Positions 34,463 to 45,491 of a stretch of 64,000 nucleotides of DNA are shown piece by piece. Position 1 is the first letter of the stretch, and each line of letters opens with the position of its first letter. Both the position numbers and the translations under genes were made by a program. This stretch comes from Lobosporangium transversale (taxonomy: Eukaryota; Mortierellomycota; Mortierellomycetes; Mortierellales; Mortierellaceae): positions 124,001 to 188,000 of the forward strand of contig NW_019029040.1 in NCBI RefSeq assembly GCF_002105155.1. Direction: 5' to 3'. A model generated the notes under the pieces. That model saw only the letters and a list, made by a program, of their open reading frames with translations, did no database searches and had not been told where the DNA came from.

Positions 34463-35606
34463 AGAAAAAAAAAAAATGGTACGAAGGAATAACCATCCCG
34501 TTGACCAAATGTTAATTGTGTGTAATTTTGAGTTGAAGTTTTTTTTTTTCCTCCGATAATCTTTCCTTTGCCGAAGGGCTATGGTCGCTTTTGCATTAAG
34601 CTGGTTGGACGGTGGATTGGTGAGCTTGTTGATTGGCCGGTTGTAGAAAGGGTTATATTTTTTTTTCTTTTTTTTTTGTTGGGCAAACATAACGCGTTGT
34701 GAGTAAAGAACAAAGGAGAACAAAGGACAACAGAAAAAAGACTTTTCCCGAGCAGATCACACCGCCTATGCTTCTACCCGCTCACATCAAATCCATGCAA
34801 TCTGTTTTCTACTGCATCCTAATTATGCAAATCCTGATTTTTTTCCCATTCAATTATGTCGTTTACGGAGTAAGCAAACACTAACAAACCCTGTATTATT
34901 TGTTGTTCAATCTCTAGGCTGTTATTTCTTAATGTCATTTTATCAATCGACATCGCCATTCCTCTTACATATTCAAGTCCTTTCTTTGTTCCCTGATACA
35001 GCTTCTTTGCGACAAACAAACAAACAACAAACAAACAACAAACAAACAACAAACAAACAAACAAAGCAAGAACTTTATTGTTCACGAGTCTTCCTTTGAG
35101 AGGTTATTCTGCGCATATTTTCCGATTATCTTTATTCTACTAATTCTATTTTTTTTTTTTTTTTTTTTTTGTCAATAAAAAATGACGATCTGAAAACACA
35201 GATATTTTATTTATTTCCATAATCATGATCTTATTACGCTTTACGACCTATAATAAGTTTAAAAATTGCTTTTTCCCAAGGTTGGGTTTGATGCAGACAC
35301 CCAGACTACGTCGTGGACATCCTTTTTCGACAATTCTGTGTGTCATTTCTATCAAACAACTTCATAATATTGCGCATGGATTCACCAAAAGGGCTTTTAT
35401 CCCCTGCATTTATTCGTATCGTGTGCTTGCTTTCTTTACCTTGTAAATATATATGATACAACTGTTCTGCAAATTTTATTTGATGATTGGTGCAGATGCA
35501 AATGAAATAAGGGGTGTGTATTGAATAAAATAGAAAGAGGGAAAATGGAGTAGGTCAATGCACTGCATTGTTTTCCTGTCCATGTGACGCCCCGTGTCCA
35601 ATTTTT
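34463..35606. other. Intergenic with minisatellite and T tracts
   Basis: No gene recognised. Contains pyrimidine tracts around 34540 and 34650-34678, the AAACAAACAAC repeat (35013-35065) and T22 (35149-35170). Confidence 0.6.
35013..35065 (+). repeat. AAACAAACAAC minisatellite
   Basis: Four copies of an 11-base unit built from AAAC and AAC, ending in AAAC repeats. Purely intergenic. Confidence 0.9.
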
Positions 35607-38600
35607 TTACGAGAAAATCTCTTGCAGGTCCTCCATCCTGGCTCCTTGCGCTTCTAATTTAGTCATGCCCAAGCCCGACGCCAATGCGTTCTTGCGGTTT
35701 TGAATACTTAGGATCTTTTCCTCTACAGAGTTCTCAATAATAAATCTCTTGACTATCACTGGTTTCAACTGTCCAATGCGATGGACACGATCAATGGCTT
35801 GTGCCTCAATCGCATAGTTCCACCAAGGATCCAACATGAATACTCGACTAGCTGTTGTCAAATTCAATCCAACGCCTCCGGCGCGTAAACTGATCAGCAT
35901 CACTCTCGCAGGGTGATCCACTGTCCGAAAGGCCTGTAATGTCTGCTCACGAGCTACATGACTATGTGATCCATCAAGCCTTAAAAACTGGAACCCATCC
36001 CGTTCTAAAATCTTCTCCACAAGGTCCAACATCCCCGTGAACTGAGAAAAGACAACAGACTTAGTTTTAGGCTCTGTTTTCCGCAACTCATTAAGATGTT
36101 TCATAAGAGCCTCGAGCTTGGCTGACGATTTGAAGTTATTGCGCCGAATTTGAACCACCCGACCACCGTTGGTCTCAGCTCCAGCATCAAGCACATTGCC
36201 AGCCACAAATCCACTACGCTTCTCTTCTTCCTCTTTGGCATCTGATGGTATACTATCAGAAACGCTCAAGGTAGTGTATTCAATCAAACTGTCTTCTGTA
36301 ATTGGCCCCTTCCTACAGATCGGACACTCACCCATTTCTCCCTTATTGTCAAGACGCTATATGTAAAAAAATATATATACGAGTATTTATCTTGTTAACA
36401 AAAAAGAGTAAATTACAAACAAGTCAGCCCTGACTTTGTACGCAAGTTTGATCCTTACTTGAAGGTAATCCAATATGCAACTACGGCAGGCTGAATGCAT
36501 GCAAGGCATTAGAACGCCATCCGCCAACTCCTCATAGCAGATGGGGCACTCTGTTACTTCTCCAGTGCTAGAAACCAAGTTCTGCAATACGCTTGCTCCA
36601 AAAGTTTGTTCACTGTTATCACCTTCGCCACTTGAAAATTTCTTCATCAGTTCCTCTAGCTGAATAGGACCATCTTTCATGTCAAGAGCAAGTTCAGAAG
36701 AATCTTTTCCTTCTGTTTGTTTTGTCCGATTATTTAATACTAGCATTGGATGATCACACACTTGTCGCATTCTATAACATGCCAAATTTAACTGATTGTC
36801 AGTTCAATGTGAAAATAGAATGTCCCACATAAAGTAAATGGAAATAATAATAGTAATAAACATACCTCATAAGCAACTGAAAGATGCTTGCATAGTGCTT
36901 CAATACTGTTCCAGCTCGGCAGTAATGATTAAATTTTGTTTTGCCGTCTTTAAACAGCGCCTGGTAAATATCGTTTTCTTGTTCAGAAAATTTGAGGTAT
37001 TCAATTTCCACAATACGCTCTGGCAGCGTAATGATTGGGTTTCCATTCTCGTCTTTTGTCATCTTTGTTCTTCTCAACACCAATGGTTCCAGCACAGATG
37101 TAACGACTTTCAGTGCCTTATCCTTGTCTTTTGATTCAAAGGGAATAGTAATGAACGTACGCCAAAATGAAAAGTTTGACCATGGTTCTGCTCGTAAAAA
37201 GTGAACCAAAGAAAACAAATCTTCTAGTTTGTTTTGAATTGGCGTTCCAGTAACAACCCATCGCCGAGGCGAGTTGAGTGCATAGCATGCCTTAGCTGTC
37301 TGAGTCATCCTACTCTTGATATGATGCGCCTCATCCAAAACGACTCTATGAAACTCGACTGTAGAAAAAAGTAAAAAGAAATAAAAAAAATAAAAAAAAA
37401 AGGGGAGGGAGCTAGTTAGGAATGGCATAAGGTATTTAGGATAGAGACTCCAGTTATCCAGCGTCCTACCATTGAACAATGCGCTTCCTTTCTTCCAATT
37501 GTTCTGAGCTTTGATATCGAGCATATTGGTAAGGCTCTTGGACGTGTCAGCGCCAGAGTTGTTCAAGAGAGAAGAAAACTCGGACAGGACAGTTCCATAG
37601 CTGGTTATGAGAATATCAGGAGCACCTTTCTGCTGTAATGAGCTATCAGTCCAACCCCGTGCTGCACCGTAGTATACCTCAACCGATAGTGACCCATCTG
37701 AGGAATTGATAGCCTCATCTCTCCATTGCGAAAGTAAACTCATCGGACAAACAACCAATGTTGTAGGTGATGACTGCTTATCTGTAGAAGTAGAATTAGA
37801 GGCTGAAGTTGAGGTCGACAGTCGTGAGAACGCTTCCTCGGGCGTGTCAATGCTTGATTTGTTCATGGGGTTGGAGTGAACCAAACTGAGGATCTCAATC
37901 GTCTTCCCCAGTCCCATCTCATCTGCCAAAATTCCTCCACGACAGAGTTTATCACTCGTGGGGAATTCCAAGCTCATCTCGCCTGAGTATGGATTGAAGT
38001 AATATTTCTTGGGTTCATCTAATTTTGGCTCATATCCATCTTCTTTCTTGAACTCATATTCCTCCCAAAGCGGGTGAAGTGCCTTATGATTATCACTAGC
38101 AGTCTCTAGCACTTCCTTGTTATACATCCAAGCAAGAGCAACCCGTTGATATGGCTTCAAGGTGTACGTCATAGTCTTTGGTGGATCCATTGGTTCGAAA
38201 GCTCGTCCATGTTGTTGGGCTTTTTCATAAAGAACATCCAATTCCTTGTCTGAAACTTCTGGTTCCTGTTCATTTTCGTTGTCCTCACCATTCGATGCTG
38301 CTAAAGATCCCTCAGTCGTAGAGCCATCATGAATATCAATACCTCTGTCCCGCGGACCAACTGATGTATTGGTGGCAACAGGCGTCAATGCCAATTCTCG
38401 GAACAGAGCATTGACTGCGTATTTTTTTTGCTTCAAATCAACTTCATCTTCTGTCTCCTGGGCTTCATTCACAAACACGGGCTGTCCAGATTTCGACTTT
38501 AGTGTAAGCTTTTGGTTGGATCCCAGAGAGCTGAACGCTTCTGCTGTCAAGTAGCATCGCATCGTCAACACGATCTCAGCTCCAGTTCGAAGTTGCGGTG

Positions 38601-39213
38601 GCGCCAATATGATGGTTCCACGGAATTCCGCAAGCTTATAGTCCATAAGCTTCGATACCCAGCGCGAGGTATCGACCTGTAATCTTCCGATCTCAAACCC
38701 ATTTTGCTTTGTGAAGCGAACAACATGGTTTTCTTTAGCTGTTCTACCCCAGCCTATGGACACAGACCCTAATCCTTTTTTCTTTCGTCCATGCTGCACT
38801 TGTGAGTTGGGCCGTTTTCTGTCAAAGAGCACTTCTTCTCCAGCTTCAATCTTGACCATTCCACCGAGTGCGTAAGCGATAACAGTAAGTTCACCAAAAT
38901 ATTTAGGAAAAAACGAGTCCTGCGCCTTGCGCTTTGCTCCTACAATGGAAATCCGTGGCTGGTCATCTCTATAAATACTCCCGAGGCCACCATTTGCAGA
39001 AACTATTTTCGGGGCTTTAGATGTTGATATTGTGGATGATATTGCTGGTACGCCTGGATTGGTAACGGTATGATAACTGCCTTCATAAAAATGGTTGATA
39101 GCACGATTCAAGTCTCCGTTTGAAATGACATGCAATTTCTCCAATGTAGCAAGGTCAACATCGGGGCCCAGAATATCTGAAAGAGCGGACAAATGTTGAG
39201 GGACATCTGCCAT
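35607..39213 (-). CDS. RAD5: DNA repair helicase/ubiquitin ligase Rad5
   Basis: Four exons (37470-39213, 36866-37358, 36459-36771, 35607-36356) give 1099 residues; yeast Rad5 has 1169. Order: N-terminal helical segment; HIRAN domain (about 100-220); SNF2 N-lobe with Walker A DEMGLGKT (431-438) and Walker B DEAH (590-593), then VVTGTPIQNKLEDLF; a C3HC4 RING (CPIC ... CMHSACRSC ... CPIC, about 821-864) between the helicase lobes; and the C-lobe with SVVFSQFTGMLDLV and DRVHRIGQ. This architecture defines Rad5/HLTF, which polyubiquitinates PCNA and remodels stalled forks in error-free damage tolerance. The first intron (37359-37469) is 111 bases with no in-frame stop, so an unspliced reading would insert 37 spurious residues. 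Confidence 0.96.
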
Positions 39214-39944
39214 GGCGGGATGTAAAGCAAGTTGGAGATGTGCGCTTGCTTCTGGCTAATGGCAGGAACAAGAATCAAAATAAAGACGCCACCAAAATAC
39301 TTTTACTGCGCCGACATTTCTTGTGCATGACTCGACCATCATGACATCTACCATTCCTTTCTCCAAAGAGGGTATTCTATTGATATTCAGTCCATGCTAC
39401 TCAGCGTAGTCGACAGGGGGCTCCGAGCTCGAAAGCATCCTCTGTAAAAGTACGAGAGTATCTCCGACCAGTTGCAACGCATGCTCCAACATTAGCCCGA
39501 TAGCCTTGTAATCTTCCTGTATTTGTTGACGTTTCACACTAAATGTGGTATTATACGCCTTGATTCAACAATACCTTGGAGACCCTTTACTATCTTGTAT
39601 TAAGCCAATGATGCACCAAGCAATGGTATTTCTTAAGTTTATAACTTTGGGATATCAATCAATGACTTTTGAGTGCTCTTAGAGAACCCCTTTATCATCT
39701 TGATACATATAGTCTATGTAGATTGAACTTTTTTTTTTTGACACAGCTAATAGTAAAGGTTGTTGTTTGATTACACAAAAATGTATACAATAGATGTGTT
39801 AATCATTTACTTGCATTGCATCCACAAAGCCTGAATCAGGTTCTGCCATTCCTCGTTGCATATAAGCAAAAATAAAATAAATAGATGGTTCCCTTGATTT
39901 AAATGTTTCATCACTGCTTCTCTACATTTTTGAAATTCGGCTAT
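39214..39944. other. Spacer between Rad5 start and UBE3D-like stop
   Basis: It must contain the Rad5 promoter and the UBE3D-like 3' UTR. No ORF or repeat of note beyond T10 near 39730. Confidence 0.5.
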
Positions 39945-41213
39945 CTAAATTGGAATAGATCCTATTCGCATGCAGTCCATAGCCAGGAAAGTGGATGCAG
40001 CACTACTCACTGACGGTGGTTGACAGATACTACTCTGCTCCAACATTGTCAAAAATCCTAACAATAAAGGCTTTTGGAACTGAAGCCTTTCAACTCCAGG
40101 ATCACCACGCCACTTATCCCATAGCTTCAATTCCGCAGAGTAAGCCCCTTCTTTCTTTTGAATATCCTCCTGTTCTCGGGAGAGCGCTCCAAGGAATAAA
40201 ACCTTCATCATTTTAGATACTTTTGTAGAAGGATGATTGATATCTAAGTTTACGGAAACTAGATCAGGTTGTAGCGAAGTATCCCAGACGATCTGAGAAT
40301 CCCGAGGTGGCTCCTGATTAGTAATAGTGGTAGAGTCCCAGTTCAACATCCACAACTAGATATTACGGATGGAAATTAATCAGTTTTAGGTCAATGGATA
40401 TATCGTTCAGTTATTCCATGGAGTTATCCCTATCCATACATTCAGTAATGAAAAAAAAAAATTACCAAGATCATATCTTCCCCTCGTAGGCGATCCTGTA
40501 AAATAAAACGGTATGTTGCGTGGTGACGTGCCGACTCGAAAATTTCGGCGGCAAGATACGAAGCGAATCTTGGTTGTGGGATATGAAGCGGTAGTTGGTT
40601 CCTCACATCTGTTCCTTTGAAATTGACCATGTACTTGTGGAATTTAACCTGCATCATTTCAAGATCTAGAATAGAAAAAAAGAAATTGCATTTATGAGGA
40701 AAGCAAATACACTGTACTGAAAACTCAGCATTTGAAAGTTAGATCCAAGCATTCTCATGAATTAGTAAGCTTGTATAGCATTTATTGCTTCCCAACCTGT
40801 TCCATCTTCCGCTCTTGATTGATACCAACCATCGGCAACAGGGTGTAGACATCTCGTGCAAGCCAAGGGACGCCATCTACGTTTAATTCCCTTTGTCCAC
40901 TGGAAGCGTACGCGTCAAAAAAATAGCCAAAGAAAGACCAAAAGTTGGTGAATAACGGGTAGTTAAGTTGTGATATTAACAAATAGAATCAGAAAGTTAA
41001 AAGAAGCGATAAAAAAATATTGCTACACACATAGCTCATAATGAACAGTTGTAGTCATTATGACCTGGCAAGATAGCAACAAAAACGAGAGCGCCACGCT
41101 ATTACTTCTTTACGAAGTGATAGAGGGTGCCCTCTTCTTTGTAATATTAATGTTGGACTGGAGTATCGACAGCGGGCAATCAGTTACTAGAGATGCCGGT
41201 CTTCTTTTAGTCC

Positions 41214-41261
<48 letters not shown>

Positions 41262-41965
41262 AATGTAAGAAAGTCTCCACTTACATCAATAACCTGTGCA
41301 TCATCTTCAATTATTAGAGCATCTTGATCCACGTCTGTAGCATGGATTAGGATATAAGTGCCACCGATCAGTGCCTGTTCTGCTCGTGCTCCTAAATCCC
41401 CTTCTCGTAGCTCTGTGAAATCTTCTTCATGGCACATCCAGCAGTCTACAAGCTCTTGCCAATACTCCGAGGGAAGATCAACAACACGTTGAATAGGGCC
41501 GCATGACATTGCAATCTCTGACATAGGTTGTCTATTTTTCAGTAATGTACTCCCGCAACATCCACAAAAGAGATTATTAAGACCCTGAAGTTGTGATGCT
41601 GGAAGAGGTGCTGGTGGGAAATCAGAGACTGAAAGAGTCGATAATGACTGGTGTGATGTGAATGAGCCTGGAAGTGCAGCGAGCTTGAGCGTCAAGAGTG
41701 ATGACTGAGCTGAAGACGGATCCAACGTGGTTCTTGTTGGCATAATTAATGCCGGAAGGATCACTTTCATTACATTTGACTCATTAGTGGCGGCTATAGG
41801 CGCGCTCAGATCATGATTCGACGCGTTAAAGGGGATGAGATCCACAGCTTCTGGTGAAATGGTGCATGACAATCCCGAAGAAGGGACTTGGATTGATAAT
41901 GTGATGGAGTTGATCTTTGAGTGATACTCTGCATGATATTTGACCTTCTCTAAGGATGGCAACAT
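39945..41965 (-). CDS. UBE3D: UBE3D-like (HECT_2 family) E3 ubiquitin ligase
   Basis: Four exons (41285-41965, 40797-40899, 40466-40665, 39945-40355) give 464 residues. Family blocks are a Cys cluster FCGCCGSTLL (about 133-142), RVVDLPSEYWQELVDCWMCHEED (160-182, split here as RVVDLPSEYW and ELVDCWMCHEED), and, created by the first splice, KRRWRPLACTRCLHPV. The C-terminal part has ARHHATYRFIL and LLWMLNWDS. HECT_2 proteins bind E2 enzymes such as UBE2C/UbcH10 and include human UBE3D (389 residues). The third exon join restores frame in phase 0. The second donor (GTTGGG) is weak, but both flanking phases agree. The 385-base first intron holds a T31A15 tract. Only 136 bases separate this ATG from the next gene's stop. 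Confidence 0.85.
41215..41260. repeat. T31A15 self-complementary tract
   Basis: 31 T followed directly by 15 A in the first intron of the UBE3D-like gene. A similar T11A21 lies at 54480-54511 in a CTL intron. The junction can fold into an A-T hairpin; the exact length may also be affected by sequencing slippage. Confidence 0.85.
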
Positions 41966-42101
41966 CGTAAATTAAAGCAAGAACTCTTTTGCACGCCATG
42001 TCTTGTATTTGTAATTTGGTGATTAGACAGTCCTTTTTTCGATTTTTTTTATTGACAGATTGCTGCAATCAAAATTTTATCAGTGAACAAACCATCCTTG
42101 T

Positions 42102-45027
42102 CTAGCTCTTTGACATATCCTCGAGGAGCTTCTCAACTTCCGGAACATCCGCAAGATAGAACTTGGCCTCTGTCTGTTTTTGACCTACAGTACATGTGAT
42201 CACCTCCTTAGCATCAGGCCCCACAATACTTTCATTTCCAAGACACGAGAACACAGCCTCGTCAGTCTTTCCATCTCCTACGCACAAAATAAAGTCAACA
42301 GGACCAACGTCAGCTTGAAGGTCTCTCAGAATGGCCTTGACGCTCGTTGATTTGTCAATGCTACTAGGTCGCAACTCCAGCGTCTTATTGCCCAAAATGA
42401 TTGATAATGCCATGTGAGCCAACAGCTTTTCCAAGTTGACCTGTAATTCAGTCGCCTGCCATGTGCCAAACTCAGGGTCTGCCTCACGATAGTGCCATGT
42501 CATGTTAATCTCCTTCTCTTCAATGAAACTGCCAGGGGTGCGTTCAGTATAGTGCTTGAACAGTGGACGGATGGTCTCGCGCCAACTGGCATCAACTTGA
42601 TCAACAGAACGGAACCAGCCATCTCCAGCATCCTTGACAGACTTGGTTGGATCTTGAGAATCTGAAGCGGGTTTGATTGCTTTGGCGACACTAGTAGGAT
42701 GCCTGTAGAAGCATCCATGCTCTGCAGACAGACCCACATTACAGTCACGGAACCATGCATCTAAGTGTTTCCTGTCACGACCCGAAAGAATGTAGACAAA
42801 AGTATTTGGCTGAGCAGCCAGTGCACGCAGCTTGTCAATTGTACGACTGGCAGGGTTGGCTTTGTATGGAATAATAAAATGTCAAAGACGTCAGCATAGA
42901 GCTATTCATTTGTGTTTAAGAAACGCTCCAAAACCATGCATAGACAATCATACCAAACTCAGGGAGCTTGTGAGTAGTAGTCAAAGTGCCGTCGTAGTCA
43001 AAGAAGACAACCTTATTACGAGTCGAATTATTGCGGGCCTGCAAAACATGTCTAATCGTCAGCTTAGGTAAAGCCATACGATGGTCAAACTCTTCTGATA
43101 CCCTTCTCAACTCATTCACGAAGCTCAAGCCCCAGTATGCGGCCGTGTACTTGTTTACATATCTGAAGAGCTTCTGGTGGTTGCTCTTCTTTGTCTCTTC
43201 AGGCATGGTCACTGCTTCATGGATGGCATCCGCAAGCTCACCAGTGTTCCATGGGTTGACAATAATTGATCCTAGTAATGTACATGATTAAGTCCTTGTC
43301 AGAACATGGTTTCTTGTTGACATCATTATCGTGCATGAATCTAAAATATTTTTGCTGCCGTCCTACCGTTCAAGCTCTGAGCAGCGCCAGCAAATTCACT
43401 GAGGATCATAACACCATGGTTTTCTTGCTGACAACAGATGTACTCATAGCTAACCAAGTTCATTCCATCACGAGTACTCGAGATCAGGCAAACATCTGAG
43501 GCAGCATAGAGGGCCACTAGCTCCTGGAAGTTAACAGACTTGTGCAAGAAATGGATGGGCTGGAATTCAATTGTGCCATACATTCCGTTGATGCGACCGA
43601 CCAATTCATTGACCTCAGCACGTAAACTCTGGTATTCCTCAACGTCCTGACGCGAAGGAACAGCGACCTGCACCAATACCACTTTGCCGATCCATTCAGG
43701 ATGCTCGGATAGGAATACTTCAAGCGCATGAAGCTTTTGAGGGACACCCTTGATGTAGTCCAGACGATCAACACCAACAATCAATTTAACGCCCTTAAAT
43801 TTCTCACGAAGAGTCTTGATACGCTCGATGACAGTAGGTTCCTTTAAGCCCTCTGCAAACTTTTCAGGATCAATACCGATGGGGAATGTCCCAACATGAG
43901 CATATCGGCCTTGGAAGTCGACACCGTTTGGCATGGTCGAAAGACCAAGAATGCGTGTGCAAGAAGAGAGGAAATGGCGGGCATAGTCGTAGGTATGGAA
44001 TCCAATTAAGTCCGAGTTGAGGACACCGAGCAAGATCTCTTTTCTCACAGGCAGAATACTACAAAGAAAGACAGATGAAGCATGTTAATACTCATTCATA
44101 GTCTGCAAATAATACGGGTTTCTCTATTATTATTATTTTGTTATCGTATTCAGTGACCAATATGCATGAATAGGAAATTTTTGATGACGACAGATCGACG
44201 TTGATAAATCGAGCGGGGTTTCTGTTCCTCTTAATCTTTTAAACTGTGAGAAAAGAACCTTACCGATACACCTCGCTACTGGGGAAGGGCGTGTGTAAGA
44301 AGAAACCGATCTTGATGTTCCTCGCACGCCCGGAGGGTCCTTGGACAACGGTTTCTTCTCGAAGAAGTTTAGGTAGAAGCATCAAATGATAATCCTGGAC
44401 CCAGACTAGATCACCATCACGGACAATTTCATTGATAGCCTTGGCAAAGAGCTGGTTCGCCTGTTGGTATGCGCCCCAGTCATCTTCATTGAACGAGATC
44501 TCACCGGGGTGGTAGTGGAAGAGAGGCCAGAGAATGCTGTAATATTTTTGTCAATAAAGAAAAAAATAATTGCTTTGTTACATGCCTGACGATTGGCGCG
44601 TTTCGTTCCTCAGAGTATAACTAATGTTTTTTTTTATGTTGCCCTTAGGGTCACCCATGTATTCACAAGATAGCAGAGGAATGTTTTACCTATTTGAGAA
44701 CCCATTATAATGCATGTCTGCAATCTCGTCGTCGATAAAGACTGGCATGCATGAATGCTTTTCTAGAAGCTCCTTCTGGACAAGTGCTCTCTCTTCAAGT
44801 GGAATATCGATTCCTGGCCAACCAATCCATGTAAATTTCATCATTCGCTTCAGTCCAGACAAAGCTGAGACCAGTCCTCCAGAGGACATCTTGTACTGAT
44901 AGGCGCCAGAGGCATCCTTGGTGATGGTTACAGGCAAGCGGTTTGAAACTACCAGTAGGCGGAGGTCGTCCTTGTCCTTGTTGGCAGTGGCAGCTAGTTC
45001 TGTCAATTGTGCCTCTGCTGAGTGCAT
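42102..45027 (-). CDS. Trehalose-6-phosphate synthase-phosphatase (GT20 plus TPP)
   Basis: Five exons (44690-45027, 44264-44536, 43367-44058, 42954-43271, 42102-42859) give 792 residues. The N-terminal GT20 domain keeps VVSNRLPVTI, SSGGLVSAL, WIGWPG, VWVQDYHLMLLP, GFFLHTPFPSSEVYR, VGVDRLDYIKG and DGMNLVSYEY, so synthase activity looks possible. The C-terminal HAD phosphatase has DYDGTL (526-531), SGRDRKHLD (566-574) and GDGKTDE (735-741). The pathway makes trehalose from UDP-glucose and glucose-6-phosphate via trehalose-6-phosphate. Yeast splits this between Tps1 and Tps2, the latter with a degenerate synthase domain; this chain could do both steps, or be a Tps2 or regulatory homologue. All joins are in phase. 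Confidence 0.93.
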
Positions 45028-45491
45028 TTTGTAATGGCCTTAAATGTATGGAATGTGGGAAATGAAAGAATGAAGAGTACTGCTGGACAGGAGAGAATGA
45101 GTGAGGAAATGAAGAAGAGATAAAAGAAAATGAGAAAGGGGGCTCTTTCAGTGTTCAGGAACAAGTCAATGCCAAAATGACGTCGCTATTTTCTTTTCCC
45201 ATTTTACTATCGTCGCATCATTAAAAAATTTCTTCTCTGTCGTCAATGGTATCCATAGCCAACCCCACTGATGATCCTGCCCACGATCCCTCTGGCGCAT
45301 TTGTGTATCTTTCCAGAAGCAGAAAACGCATGGGCCCACTCAAAAATTAATACGTCATTTTTATCTTCAAAAAAACTTTTCTGTTCCACATGTTAGATTA
45401 TGCCTCACATTCCCTCCGGTACTCTTCTCCTAACGCATATTAAAAAAGAATGGAATCAAAGTTGAAAAGGAGATAACAGCCAATTTAATGT
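45028..45491. other. Trehalose gene promoter region
   Basis: Spacer between the trehalose gene start and the membrane orphan's stop, both on the minus strand. On the minus strand it is pyrimidine-rich close to the trehalose ATG. No stress-element motif was convincingly identified. Confidence 0.5.
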
